The notes: generated from the letters alone by a model not told the origin. A stretch of DNA of 54,346 nt from Gnetum montanum (GCA_015680685.1 MNCI01033651.1:496733-551078); one strand, 5' to 3'. Positions 21,481 through 33,754 are shown, numbered from the stretch's first letter. Numbers and translations: made by a program.

Positions 21481-23059
21481 TCACAATTCAACATTCATAG
21501 TTCAACATACATAATTCTACAAACAAGCAAGCATCAATACTTCCAATCCTTTGTCACCTACCCATACCTCTTGGGTAAGGTGGGGTGAGACATTGTAGTT
21601 CCAGAATGAAGTTCGTGTCATCAAGGAAAACCCTTTGGGATATTTGCAATGCCACCATCCTCAGCATCTTGCTGATCTTCCAGAGATGCCTTCATGCATC
21701 TTGCTGACCTTTCAGAGCTATTGCCACCATCACCAATCATCTTGGTCGAAGCTCTCACTGTCAACATCACTTGCTGGAGGACCAAAGGTGCTATGGCCTA
21801 GCCACTACACTACCATCCTCTAGCCCTCATCATTACCTGAGCTTAGAAGAGCATCCAGCAATGCAATTCTCTACCATTCTACTAGGTTTTCCAACTCTTT
21901 TCTTTGATAAGGACTCCTAAGCACCTACATCACCAATGCCTTAAGCCACTTGGGTGCTCACTTCTGGTGTGGCTGCTAGAGCTTTTGAAGCTTGCCATCA
22001 CTAGCACCCACACTGGCCTTTCTGCTTTGGAAATTACATGCACCTGCAATTGACAAAGCACTCATAGCCCTTACAATGCCCTTGTAAATAGGGCTTCGCC
22101 TTCATCTCACATGGTGTGGTTATTTTTTTTGTTTTCACTGTGTTGCATGTTCAAGATGAAGCCTCAGCAACGTTGTTCAAAGGATGCATTTCATCACAGT
22201 GGCAAGTCATCGCACTGCTCCAATGTGTCCGCTTTGACTTGCTAAGCTACTCAAGAGGTGCACATCCCCATTATCTCATTATCACCTATTCGCATTACCC
22301 CTTTTCCTTACATTTCTCCACATTCCCTGCAAGCTTCTCTGATGCACATAACACCCATCTTTCAATTAACTGTAGAACCCATGATGGATGTAATGAAACT
22401 TATTTGATGGGGAGCCTTTATGGGCTAGTCAAAGTCCCAAGCAAATGTAATGCAACTCATCCCAGGAAGCAAACATCTATCCTACAAACGCGATGTGATT
22501 ACATCTAAGCAACCTTTGTTAAGCAACACATAGTCCTCCTAGCAACAAAACATCTTCTTCAAAAAAAAGAGCAAGTGAAAAAGAAGCAAGAAAGCATAAA
22601 TAAAAAGAAAAGAGAAAGATAAGAAAAATAAAACCAAGAGCAAAAGAAAAATGGGATGAAACAAGTGCCCAAGTAAAATAGCATAGTTGCCGTTTCACAA
22701 CCGGTCTAACCCTAGATCAACCATCTCACAAGCACTTTGACAAGAGGTCAAAGTCCTAGGGGTAGGCCATCTCCACATGCTAACTCCCTTACAAGCACTC
22801 TGACGAGGGATCATGCTTTGGCAACAAGCCATCATAAGGCTACATCCTACAGCCACATGCACAATGAACATCCTTCCCACTTGTTATCCCTTGACCCATC
22901 TCCCTAACCTATTCACTACCATACTTTGTTCCCTTAGCACTCTCAAGCATAGTGAAATGTTTTCTAATTAGGCACTAACAAGAAGTGTTGATGTTGTGTT
23001 CATCATGGTGTTTTGTATTCTTTGTTGACATCTCTCAGGCTAATCCTCCAGACGTCAAC
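21481..23059 (+). other. G1 region between pol and 3' LTR
   Basis: About 1.6 kb without a domain I can name. Frames of 60-130 codons exist on the plus strand (for example 22116-22508) but show no motif. A strongly A/G-rich tract lies at 22558-22665. Tat elements often carry extra reading frames here, so a decayed one cannot be excluded. Confidence 0.4.
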
Positions 23060-23159
23060 AAAGAGGGGTCAATGAAACACCACCAATTTCGGGCTTCTGC
23101 ATCTTCAATAGAAAATTTGTCTAAGTTTCAAAACTTAGCAATTTTTTTCTAAGTGTGGT

Positions 23160-23930
23160 GCTATGCTCCCCAGTGTAGCCAATGTAGCATACATCAAGGC
23201 CTATTTTTCAAAATTTTCTAAGTGTTAGTAGTTGTTGTACGAAACTTTTTCTAAGTGTCATGCTACACTCTCAGTCTACTTACTATGCTCTCCAACGTAG
23301 CCAACGTAGCACATACTTCCATGGCCAGTTTGCCCAAGTGTTAAGCTAGAAGTGATCAAGGGTCACTTGGGATGGATAAAATAGTTTGGCAAATTTTCTA
23401 TCTTCTAGGTTGTCACACTTGATATGCTCCCTAGCGTAGTCAACATAGCACATGTTCCAGTGGCAAGTTCACCCAAGTACCAGGCTATAGGTTATCAAAA
23501 TTGATCAAGGTGGTAAAAATAATTCAACAGATTTTCTATCTCTTGGGTTTTTCATGCTTACTACACTCCCCAACATAGCCAATGTGGCATAGGTTCCAAT
23601 ACCCAGTTTTGCCAAAGTGTTGGATAAGGATCTATCAAGTTAGCTTGACATGGGAGACACATTTGGCACATTTTCTAACTTCTAAATTTACCTCTCCTAC
23701 TATGCCTTAGAGCATAGCCAACGTACCATGAAGGAAGACTGCAAATTTCATCAAAATTTGGCGTACCATGAAGGAAGACTGCAAATTTCATCAAAATTTG
23801 GCTAAGTGTCCTTGCTACACTCCCCAGTGTACCTAGCTTAACCAATGTGAAACATCAAAATTTTTCAAATTTTCACCAAGTGTTGTGTTATGCTCTAGAG
23901 TGTAGCTAGCTTAACACTAGAGAAAAGCCT
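23160..23930. repeat. Diverged tandem repeats, TACACTCCCCAGYGTAGCC core
   Basis: At least six occurrences of a core like CTCCCCAACGTAGCCAACGTAGCAC spaced by about 100-180 bp, separated by stretches with TTTTCTA and AAGTGTT. They lie in the U3-like part of the probable LTR. At 23722-23761 and 23762-23801 a 40-bp unit is duplicated without a single difference. Confidence 0.6.
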
Positions 23931-24333
23931 TTAATAGTCTCAAAAAGCCTCCAAAACTTGACATTGGCCTTCGTCTCAACTCTAACATCCCTCCAGCAAC
24001 CAAGATTAGTAGTTTGCATCTCTTTTGCATCTCCATTGGCTCCCAAAATTATTCCTATGCTTGACCCTACTTGAAATAGGAAAAGACATAGTCCAGGAGT
24101 GTTGCCTCCAAGTTGTATTATTTTGCACTATTTGTAGGTACATTGCAGTCTCTCAAACTCTAGCACATGCAGTCCAAGTAGTGTAGTCACAATTCAATAG
24201 TCTCTGGGGACCCGTTGCTATTCTTTAGAGCATAACGCTTTGCTACTCGCATGAGAGCATAACATGTCAGCGTAGCCCCATCTACACTCATGCCACATTG
24301 TGCCCGATCCACATTTCATGCTAAACCTATCCT

Positions 24334-24341
24334 TATAAATA
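24334..24341 (+). promoter_or_regulatory. TATA box in the probable G1 LTR
   Basis: TATAAATA followed about 30 bp later by CAGCACTCTAGGGG, a plausible start region. It is the only such box in this stretch. Confidence 0.45.
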
Positions 24342-25109
24342 CCTCAACATTCAGCACTCTAGGGGTTGGAAAATCAAAAGAGCACTGGGCATTTTAACTA
24401 TCTGAGCATCCCTAGAACTCTTGCACTTGAGCATCTAAGCTTCGCACCTTGGCACCTCCCAAAATGCAGACCAGCATTGCATTGCACCTGTAGAACATGA
24501 CAATAGCCAACCCAGCAAGTTTAGTCTCCACTATAATCATTAGCTCCACGTCCTAGGTGTCCAAAAGACTATGACTGCACTACTACGCTACCACTGTGCC
24601 TACCTGACACTGCATACCATTCTCACCTCTTTTCTAGCAATAGTTACACTCCCCATTTTTGGGGTAGTGCATTTTTTTGTTCTTAAGCTCTATTCCATTT
24701 CTTTTCCAAGAATTTTTCTTTGACATTAAGCATTACTCTTGCACTTTTCTTCTATTTGATACATATTTGCACACTCACGTTGTTATTTTCAGGCTAGGTC
24801 ACCTCGCTACGCTCTGGCTTAGCTAGTCTTGATGTATGTGCATGACATAGTATAAACCCTTCTCACATACAATCATTTTAACACCATGTAAGTCCCTTTC
24901 TGATCAACCAGACTATTTAGGGCACCTCATTTTTTTCCAACATGGCCCTCGCACATATTCAAGGTTAGGTTGTATGCCCACCAACCTCTCAATGTTCTAG
25001 CCACCAACATTTTTGGATGTCACAGATGTGACATCTTTCAATATGAACATCCTAAGGGATCTTTCCCTACTGTGTCACACTTGTAGAAATTTGGGGTATA
25101 TGCTCTAAA

Positions 25110-25730
25110 TCCTAGGTTGGCAAGAAGGCAAGAACCTAGAAGATTACCTTATCCTTAAGGTAATCCTAAGCAATTCCACTAACAATAAGCTTATTATCCA
25201 AGTGGAGCTCCACCACAACCATTTGAGCAGTACCAGCAATGGCAACACCCATAATCTTGGGGGATGCCACCACAAAGGTAGTAGTACCCTTATAGGTAGC
25301 CAGATCTGTATGGGTACTATGTTCAACAACCCATGTCTCTGCGTGACTCTTCCAATCACACTTCTTTTCAGCATCACTACTACCCTCTAGAGTACCACAA
25401 AGCTAATTCTTCATCTCCCAAAGGAAATCCCTCATGTCATCAATACCCTCCTCATCCTTCCGCTCATGTCCCTCCATCCTCAATCTAATTACTGCCTGCT
25501 CCATTCATGTAGGGCAAGATTCCCATGCAACTACAACAAATGTAACACTACCAAGGTTGTTAACTTACAATTGATTTCTTTGCTGAGTGGTTCAGAACCT
25601 AGACTCAGAAAAAGTCCCTTCTTCCAAACCAATAGCCCTACAAAGCCCTCATCAACTCATGCAGCTAGTCATCCTATGTCTTCTTCATTCTCTACATCTA
25701 TTTTCTTTTAGAACCATTTAAACCAAATGC
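25110..25730 (+). pseudogene. gag: G2 gag C-terminal part
   Basis: The frame at 25110-25490 reads as a Pro, Gln and Tyr-rich tail (for example PSGAPPQPFEQYQQWQ, DLYGYYVQQP, HHYYPLEYHK) with stops that are all TAA or TAG from CAA or CAG. After a frame change it leads toward the protease. The composition recalls the gag tail of N1. No CCHC motif is visible. Particle-forming residues upstream are absent. Confidence 0.55.
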
Positions 25731-26300
25731 CTACCAAAATCCACACAATCATGTTAATCCATGCTGTATCTGATTGGATCAAGGTTGGAAACCTTCCTAG
25801 GAAAAGAGTTGATCCTAGAACTCCCCTCATCTACTTGCAGATTTCTAGAAATGAGCCATGCAAGGCTCTTCTTACTTCAAGTTTGGGTATCACTCTAATA
25901 TCTCATAAAATGTATAAAGCCTAGAACTTGCCTCCACTCAAGAAGAGAAATATTCATTTAGAATTGGTAGATTAGTCCATGATTGTTCCCTTGGGATTAG
26001 TAAAGAACATTCTGATCATTGTCTATGGGTAGTCCTATCCTGACGATTTCCTAGTAATCAAGGTTGATAACTACAAGGAGGACTTTCCAATCATTATGGG
26101 AAGGGATTGCTTAAGCACTGTTAATGTGGAATGGACATCAAAGATATTTCCTTGGAAATTTCCAAGGAAAATGCATTCAAAAAGATCGAGAAGAAGAGAG
26201 TTCAATGCATCATGTACAGTGATATAGGATGCAACTATGTGTAAAAGTTATGGTCTATTACATGCAGATTAATCAAAGCATGTAGACAGTGTGCAAATGA
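25731..26300 (+). pseudogene. G2 protease
   Basis: DWIKVGNLPRKRVDPRTPLI leads into ISRNEPCKALL, the position of the catalytic loop, where the Asp-Ser-Gly of N2 has decayed to Thr-Ser-Ser. Then IHLELVD, IVPLGLVKN, PDDFLVIKV and FPIIMGRDCL follow, with FPIIMGR as the ILG-type strand. ISLEISKENAFKKIEKKRVQ continues as in N2. This is a dead retropepsin that once cleaved Gag-Pol. Confidence 0.75.
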
Positions 26301-27480
26301 ATTTGAAATCAAAAAGTACCTATACACAACATCCATAAAATAAGAGGGTACCCACTAGCTGACAGTTGATATTGAAAGTAGCATACATTGCATGGAATCA
26401 ATTAAGAGCTTAACTTGTGCCTATGTTGAAGGAATGAATGAACTAGAGCAAGTTCATTGCCAACTCTTCGATGATGAACCTTATGATACTTATTAGAAAG
26501 AGTTGGAAATTATTGAAAATTTTAAACAGGAGTTCTTAGAGTTGAAAACTCTACTTGCTAATATAGAGTATGCATTTTTGAAAACTAGTAATCTAATAAT
26601 AATCAATGACAACCTTGCTCCTAAATAGAAAGAGAAGCTACTAAATGTGATTAACAAATGTCCAATAGCCTTTACTTGGTCACATTTTGAATTTACTGGG
26701 ATTGATCCTAGAAAATGTCATCATTGTATCTATACTAATCCTTCCATTAAGCTAAAGAGGCAGTTGCAGTAGTGGTTGAACCCCAAATTGAAGTAGATTG
26801 TTAAGGAGGAAATTGAAAAACTCTTCAAGATGGGGTTCATATATTGAATCAGGGATAGCGAGTGGGTTAACCCACTTGTAATTATGCCAAAGAAAGGTGG
26901 CAAGTATTGATTTCAAATTGTTGAAAATGACAACCTACAAAGATCATTTTCCATTATCATTTGTGAACCAAGTGTTGGATACTATCTCTAGGCATTACTA
27001 TTATAGCTTTCTAGATGCTTTTACTAGCTATAACCAAATTCAGATCGCACCAAAGGATCAGGCGAAATAACATTCACAAGTCCTTAGGGAACTTTTGCAT
27101 ATAAAAATATGCCTTTTGGTCTATGCAATGCCTCTACAACATTCCAATACCTTGTCCTAAGTATTTTTCAATAGCAGATTAGTAATTGGGTGAAAGTCTT
27201 CATGGACAACTTTTACACCAATGGCACTACATTTAACAAGCCCTGGACCACCTTGAGCAAGTGCTTAAAAGGTGTGTGAAGACAAATCTTTGGCTCAATT
27301 GGCAAAAAAGCCATTTCATGATCTAGGAGGACATTATGTTAACACATAAAATCTTACAAGTAGCCGAATTAGGTAAATCCTAAAAAGATTAGGATCATCC
27401 AAGGAATAACCCATTAGCTAGAAACTATTAAAGATGTCTAGTCATTCCTTGGACACATTGGCTATTACTGACAATTCATA
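26300..27480 (+). pseudogene. pol: G2 reverse transcriptase
   Basis: A linker rich in Glu and Lys leads to CPIAFTWSHFEFTGIDP, then MGFIY, SEWVNPLVIMPKKGGK, and after frame changes the YNQIQI and NMPFGLCNASTTF steps. The active-site box reads FMDNF, so the second Asp of YxDD is Asn. The region past 27250 shows the thumb remnant. Several stops and at least two frameshifts. Confidence 0.8.
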
Positions 27481-28090
27481 GAGAATTTCTCTAAGATCAC
27501 AAAATCATTGGTCAAGCTGACAAAGAAAGATGCTCCATTCATATGGATCAAGAAATGTGAAAAAGCATTCCAGCAGCTTAAAGAGAAGCTTTTAGAAACT
27601 TCAATTTTACAAGCACTTGATCAATTCCATCCATTTCACATCATAATGAATGCATTGAACTATGCTATGGGAGCTGTTCTTATGCACGTGGATGATTCGA
27701 AACATCCTTATTATATCCACTACGCAAGCTAAAGCATTGTGGGTGCACAACTTAACTACACCACAATGGAGAAAGAGATAGTGGTGGTAGTGTATACTTT
27801 GGAGAAATTCAAGCACTATGTAATTACATATAAAGTGTTTGTGCACACTAACCATAGTGCCATTTGCTTCCTTATGAACACACTAACGATGAGCCCCCAT
27901 GTCATATGGTGGCTAGTGATCTTGCAAAAGTTTGATCTTACAATGGCAGATCAAAAGGGGACTGAGAATGTTGTTGTTCATCACTTATCTTAGTTACAAT
28001 GGAACAACAAAGAGGAGGAGAGTTCACTCTCTAATCAATTTCTTGATGAACTTTTCTTTGCAAGTGCAATAGATGAACAAGTTTCCAATG
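27481..28090 (+). pseudogene. pol: G2 RNase H
   Basis: Open over two long pieces. KKCEKAFQQLKEKL precedes the domain. DQFHPFHIIMNALNYAMGAVL carries the first strand, where the catalytic Asp has become Asn. YTTMEKEIVVVVYTLEKFKHYV holds the conserved Glu helix, and VFVHTNHSAICFLM holds the next acidic site as Asn. Domain order is normal, directly after RT. Confidence 0.8.
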
Positions 28091-29295
28091 AACCTACATG
28101 GTACAATGGCATCCTCACTTATGTTCTGACTTAGGAGATGCCATAAGTCTTAGACCATTGGAAGAAACAACAATTTCTTCATCAAACCAAATGATTTATG
28201 GAAATCAATAGACATCTTTACAATATGTGTGTCAATGCGTTGGTGCATTGGTGTGTCCCTAATGTTGATCAACTACACATTCTCCATGACTCTTACAAGG
28301 GTACTTGTGGGGGCCACTATGCAAGGAGACACATGATCATTAAGATCCTAATAGCATGGTATTACTAGCCAACAATCTTCAAGGATTTTCAAATGAAGGG
28401 GCCTCAATAGTGGATCCAACCATTGGAACTCTTCAAAATTTGGGGCATAGACTTTATGGGTTCCATCATGCCCTTGTTAAATAGAAAGGCATACATAATA
28501 GTTGTTGTTGACTATTGTACCAAATGGGCAAAACAAGTAGTTGTCACCAACTGTACATCATCTACTACTATGTGGTTTGTATAGCAAAATGTTGTAAACA
28601 GGTTTGGAGTGCTACATGCACTGATTTCTAAAACTAGTACTCATTTTACAAGTGCTACTTTTCACAAGCTCATGCAATGCTTGAGGGTTGAATATATACT
28701 AAAAAAACCCTACCACCCCTAAGCTAATAGTCAAGTAGAGGTTACCAATAGGGAGATCACTAAGATCTTAACTAGAACAATTAGCAAGTATAAGAGAGAC
28801 TGGAGCAAAAAACTCAACAATGCCCTTTAGGCCTACCACTCCACAAGAAAACTCCCTCTAGGATACTTTCCTTATGAGGTGATGTATAGAAAATTACCAA
28901 CTCTTCCAATTCAATTTGAGCTCTGTACACTTCCAATAGCCTATGACCTTGATCTTGACCTTAGCCTAGCACAAAAAGAAAGATTGATCAACCTTAATGT
29001 GCTAGATGAGAATTGATTGGTAGCCCTATCCTTGAATGAAGTACACAAAGAATTCAACAAAAAGTGCAATAACCTTAGAATAAGGAAAGTCAAATTTCAA
29101 TCTAGCAACAAGGTCCTTTACTAGAACCCCACACACATACCTAAAAAGACTAAGTTTCAAACATTATGGGAAGGACCTTATAGCAATTTTGTAGGCCTTG
29201 TCCACCATTTATGGATTATGACATGCATCTAAGGCCATAATTAGACTAGCAGTCCATTGATAAATTTGAAGGTCAATTTGCTCTCATCCTAATGA
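28091..29295 (+). pseudogene. pol: G2 integrase
   Basis: HHCC remnant: HDSYKGTCGGHYARRHM. The core begins with IWGIDFMGSIMPLLN (first Asp), then VVVDYCTKWAKQVV, a decayed LISKTSTHF at the second Asp site, and NSQVEVTNREI with the Glu retained. The C-terminal part ends near LWEGPY and SPLINLKVN. Stops are scattered. It is the last recognisable part of G2. Confidence 0.8.
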
Positions 29296-31849
29296 CTTAC
29301 ATACCATGATAGGTCAAAAGATTCCTGTAGTAATCCTCTACCAGTTTTCAACCCAATCTCAATGAGTTGAACCACATCTTACATTTCTTAAGAAAGAAAT
29401 ATGGCACAACTGTTTACTTAAAATCTCAATAGAAACTATGTCAATTCATGATTAATCCTTAAGTCTTTAGACAATTCACCATATTGCAAAAGTCTCTTTA
29501 AATACAAAGAGATGATTGCAAGGTGTTCTTGGCTTGATAAGTTCAACATGTCAAAGTAATTCTTCATAATGTTGATCCAATCTTTGCTTTAGCACTATAT
29601 CCCAAGGATTCATCATAACAATCAAGTTTTATCTTCTTGGTGGAGTTGGGTTGATAATTTTCAACCCATGCAAATAGTTTCTAGGTGGAATTGGTCAATT
29701 TTCTAGGTGGAGTTGGTCAATTTTAATGGTTCTCTCCCTCTAATCTTGATCTTGGTTCTAATCTCATCTTCTTAACACCTAATTTATCAAGATTACTCTT
29801 GATAATGATCTAGGGCTTAGCGTTTATCTTGGTAATAATATCCAAGTTGGTTTTGATTTTGGTTATGGTATCTTTGTTGGTATTAATTTTGGTTATGGGG
29901 TTGGGTCAAATGATCTATCAACTATCTAGTGGAGTCTACAAATGAATACATATTTTCATGGACTTCATACCATTTTTCTTCTAAGTTATTAGACCAAGTC
30001 CTAATCTTCTCTATTGTACCTTACATATGCTTCATGAATCCTTGATTTTCCTCACAAAGCTCCTCTTAAATGTATTGATCTCATTAATATATTACTCAAG
30101 ATCATCCACTTGATCATTGATGCAGGCCTTCATGATTCTTTAATGTACTCTTTTAAGCTTTAGACATCAATGTTAGAGGGGACGAGTGTAGGTAACTACA
30201 TCCTTGGCTCTTCTTATTAGGTCTATGAATGATTACATGGTTTCTTAAATAGAGTTGAAACTACAACATCGAATTTTTTCTCACTTAATTTAGCAAATAC
30301 TTTATCTTAATTAGACTTGAAAGATTAGGATTTGATAGAAACCACTCTCTAGTTGTTAAAACCCATGTTCGCTTTGATGTTTAAGCCCAAATTTAGTATT
30401 GAATATCTTTGGGATGAGCCTTAAAGCTTTAAACAAAGACTAATTATTAAGGTCTCTAGTGGCCAATCTAACTATGCCAATGCATCTAGAAGATTAAAAT
30501 ATGTTGGAAATGATATTTCATTCATCAAAAATACTTTTAAAATCAAACATTATGGTCATTTTAAATTTTCCAATAGTTGGATAAATTTTGGAACTTTCTA
30601 AGAGATCACCCATCCTATTACTACTCTAAGACGAGTGCATTTAATTACAAAATTCTCATTTCTTACACAATCAAATTTAATCATAGCCAATAATTTAAAT
30701 TTTGATTTTTAAATTTAAAATTTGTAACTAAAATTTTCTATTGGTTGACAATCTTTTTTAGTAAGCACCTATGATGCTGGTGCTCATCAACCTATAGGGA
30801 ACTACGGTGTTCATAATGTCAATAAATATTGTGGATTCATATGTTACTTCTTAAAGGTAAGAAATGAGAGTGAGATATAGTAATAGTGATGAATAGTAGA
30901 TAGTAGACATAAATAGTGGATAGTGCAGGAGAGCACATAAGTGTTGAACAACATGATCCCACAGCACAGGATAATACAAGTAAGCACTGCATGGAAAGCA
31001 CAATGGGCAGTACCATTTGGTATGATCTAAGAATCCTTATTATACCTACACAATCCTCCTCATAGGCTACATAGCCCTATAGGAGCCTTGCCATACTTTG
31101 TGGTCTAGCATGATCCCCCAAAATTTAATTAATTTTTTTAATTAATTAACAGACTATTTTAAATTTCCAACCTTTATGTAAACAACTAGGACTCACGACT
31201 TGGTGACTAGCACAAAGAAGGTTAAGGCTTGGATTCAATAGGTAGATGATCATGGTTTTAACTTTCAATGCTAATTTAAGAGTAATTATGTTTTTTAAAA
31301 TTTAATTTTAAACCTTAATTTTCAATAATTAATTAGCATTCTTAGCAAGAATCATGATATCTAAATAAATTGACATCGAATTGAAATAAAATTAGTACAA
31401 TTGGAACATCTTAGAGAGTACTATGTGTTGAGCTTATGTAATCTCCTCTATCCTACATCCAAAATTTATTAAAAGATAAAAAGCTCACATGATATTAATT
31501 AAACATACAAATCAATTAATTAGTTTACTATTCCTAAACTACTTCATCTTTCTTAGACTAGTAGTGCTAACTTCCCAATCAATATTTTATCTTTCTCTAA
31601 ACTCACACCTAACTAATGTCAACTATTCATATAAATCAAGATCAGTTGCATGGGTCATTTCACACTCAAGCTACCACGTAAGATTGAAGTAGGTAAAGGA
31701 TAGTTGTTTGTGAGAAGGTAAATGACATGGATCCTCCTAAGAAATCAACATAGCCTTCATTAACCTTGACATGTAGAGAGATAGAAATCCTACAACTCAA
31801 AATTATTTTACATTAGAATCACATTATAGATACCACTAATTTACTAATG
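29296..31849. other. AT-rich stretch without a recognisable gene
   Basis: About 2.5 kb with no domain on either strand. A short direct repeat (TCTAGGTGGAGTTGGTCAATTT type) lies at about 29680-29725, and an AT-rich inverted segment (TTAATTAATTTTTTTAATTAATTAA) near 31125. It may hold the decayed 3' end of G2, but no LTR signature is visible. Confidence 0.5.
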
Positions 31850-32601
31850 TCCTCACCTAATCTCTCTTACCTAGTTCTCCTTGCATACAAGTTATCCTCC
31901 TTACTTATGGATGAAGGCATACATAATTATAAAGATCCAAAACCCTAGGATGCTTTCTACTTGCCTCCTTAGATGTTTCCCACATGGATCTCAAGTCTTT
32001 TGGATGTTTTCCAATTGATACACCACATCAGAGCTTTTCTTCTTTACCAACATAGACATCTCTTGTTTCATGTAGACGTCTCCTATAAGGGCTTTGTTCT
32101 TGGGAGAGACGTCTACTATTTTTGGAAGACATATTCTCTAGACTAGAGATGTCTACACTTCAGGGGAGATGTCTTTGAGGAGACCTTTATCTTTCTAAAG
32201 AGACATCTTTTGTGAAAGCCCTACTCTCGGGAGAGACATCTACTATTTTTGGTAGATGTCTTTTATGAACTCGAGATGTCTTCACTTTAGGAAAGACATC
32301 TTTCTTTTTGGGGAGACATCTATCCTAAATGTGCTAAAAATAGAAATTCTTATTTTGATGCCAGGAGCCTTCAAATGCCTTCCAACAAGTCCCCATAGAT
32401 CCTTAGAACCTCCTAAACTCATCAACATAAACCAAAAACACCTCCAAACTTGCCAAAACATCCAAAAATCTTCATCATAAAACTTCAATAGAAAAACACA
32501 CAAAACATTTAGACACACATGTCTAGGTCTTCTCCAAGCATGAAACCTGCAAAAATAACTTATAGGACAAGCACAAGGAAATTGATAGAGGTGATCCTAC
32601 A
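31850..32601 (-). repeat. 3' LTR of G4, truncated
   Basis: Starts on the minus strand with TGTAGGAT at 32601 and aligns with 38408 to about 37660. The last 280 bp or so of the LTR are missing and replaced by unrelated sequence. It is rich in diverged copies of GAGAYGTCTACTATTTTTGG. Confidence 0.75.
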
Positions 32602-32605
32602 CCAG

Positions 32606-32618
32606 CTCTCCCACCCTT
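32606..32618 (-). promoter_or_regulatory. Polypurine tract of G4
   Basis: AAGGGTGGGAGAG on the minus strand lies four bases before the 3' LTR. The identical 13-mer recurs outside the 5' LTR at 38465-38453. Confidence 0.7.
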
Positions 32619-32639
32619 CAAAAAGTAAACTCATGTGAA

Positions 32640-33178
32640 TAAGGGAGTAGGGGTATAAGTGATTTCCCACTTAACAAGTTTGGTCTCATGGACCTACACA
32701 ACATCATCAACATATTGATCCATCCAATGGATCAAATATTCATGCCTCTTAACTCCATGAGTGCTAGAAGCTTCTCTTTTCTTGAGCATGATTGCCTTCT
32801 TCTCCATTGAAGGCTTGGACTGAATAATAGCCCCCTTCAACTCATCAATGCTTCCCTATATGGTCTCCTCATCATCTAGTCCATTATAGTACAGAAGATC
32901 TAAAACATTAAACACAAAATACATACCAACATCATTTGGTAAATCAATCTCAAAAGCATTTTCATTAATTTTAGCCTTGATTTTGAAAGGCCCCATCTTC
33001 TTAGCTTTCAATTTGGAGAAGTTAACACCTCTCGACTACTTCTTCTTCAAGTGCATCTAAACCTAGATACCAATAGCAAAATTAGGCTTCTGCTTGCCCT
33101 CATTCCTCTTGAGGACTCTCTCTCTTCAGCCTTCTTCTCAAGATTTGAATTTACTTGTGCATGGAGATCCCTCATCTC
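32640..33178 (-). pseudogene. pol: G4 integrase C-terminus with chromodomain-like end
   Basis: After the integrase core the frame continues, with stops and one shift, to MGPFKIKAKINENAFEIDLP, the GPY/F-type module. It then reaches HEYLIHWMDQ and ETKLVKWEI, which follow the chromodomain pattern YLVxWxG...WxxxxxL. Chromodomains in this class of element guide integration to heterochromatin marks. Stops at about 33068, 33060 and 32857. Confidence 0.65.
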
Positions 33179-33754
33179 TTACACAAAATTAGCACTAAGT
33201 TGAACTTCACCATCAAAGCTCTTCAAAGTGTCCAACATCTTTGGACAAAACCCATAGTTCACATCAAATGGGCTTTTGCCAATTACAACATGAAAAGCAT
33301 TATTATATGAAAATTCATCATGACACAACAAGTTTTTCCACCTATTTGGTTTTCCATCACACAAACATCTTAATATGTTTAGTAAGGATTTATTCACCAC
33401 CTCTGTTTGTCCATCAAATTGTGGATGATATGCACTAGAAAAATTCAACTTTGTCCCTAAAATCTTCAAAAAGGACGTCCAAAAATGACTTGTGAACTTG
33501 GAGTCTCTGTCACTAACAATATTCAAAGGAATACCATGCAACTTCACAACATGCTGGAAAAATGAATTTGCAACATGAGAGGCATCACTCACCTTCTTGA
33601 ATGGAATAAAATGTGCCATCTTAGAGAACCTATCCACAACAATAAAAATTTCATCATTCCCACTCTTTGTTTTTGGAATACCATTCACAAAGTCCATTGA
33701 CATACTTTCCCATGGACCTTTAGGAATTTTCAAAGGCGTATAGTGTCCATCCAC
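33179..33754 (-). CDS. pol: G4 integrase core (open fragment)
   Basis: 191 open codons. MSMDFVNGIPKT carries the first catalytic Asp, SDRDSKFTSHFW the second, and YHPQFDGQTEVVNKSL the Glu (D, D, E triad intact in this fragment). VVDRFSKMAHFIPFKK is typical of plant chromoviruses. Upstream (33754-33960), across a stop, the zinc region reads CSGMASQMGRDKTLERLV and KECLTC. Translation would not start here naturally; this is a piece of the pol polyprotein. Confidence 0.9.
   Translation of the reverse strand: MDGHYTPLKIPKGPWESMSMDFVNGIPKTKSGNDEIFIVVDRFSKMAHFIPFKKVSDASHVANSFFQHVVKLHGIPLNIVSDRDSKFTSHFWTSFLKILGTKLNFSSAYHPQFDGQTEVVNKSLLNILRCLCDGKPNRWKNLLCHDEFSYNNAFHVVIGKSPFDVNYGFCPKMLDTLKSFDGEVQLSANFV

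Larger units (their letters stand above)
1526..24929 (+). mobile_element. G1: Tat/Ogre-lineage Ty3/gypsy retrotransposon, nested and decayed
   Basis: A plus-strand gypsy element read in order: gag (2150-4740), protease (4745-5460), long PR-RT spacer with an antisense gene (5461-11330), RT (11331-11839 and 18285-18960), RNase H, an additional archaeal-type RNase H, and integrase to 21264. A tandem array, a purine tract and a probable 3' LTR follow. The dual RNase H and a splice acceptor directly before the RT frame are known features of the Tat clade, including Ogre. N1 is inserted in its RT. The left boundary is uncertain because element A lies there, and the right end is set only by a probable LTR. 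Many stops and a few frameshifts make this copy defective. Confidence 0.75.
23060..24929 (+). repeat. Probable 3' LTR of G1 with polypurine tract
   Basis: AAAGAGGGG at 23060-23068 is a good polypurine tract, followed by TGAAACACC as a possible LTR start near 23073. A TATA box (TATAAATA, 24334-24341) lies about 1.26 kb downstream after a repeat-rich stretch. The right limit near 24929 (CACCTCA) is a guess from the change into gag-like sequence. No second copy in the window confirms the limits. Confidence 0.35.
24942..29295 (+). mobile_element. G2: 5'-truncated Ty3/gypsy element (gag tail to integrase)
   Basis: Plus-strand coding remnants in order: Pro/Gln-rich gag tail, protease, RT, RNase H, integrase. 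The gag core and a 5' LTR are missing, and no 3' LTR could be recognised. Protease residues match the N2 protease closely (IPLGLV, PIIMGR, ISLEISK), so G2 and the N family are related. Stops are frequent. Confidence 0.75.
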
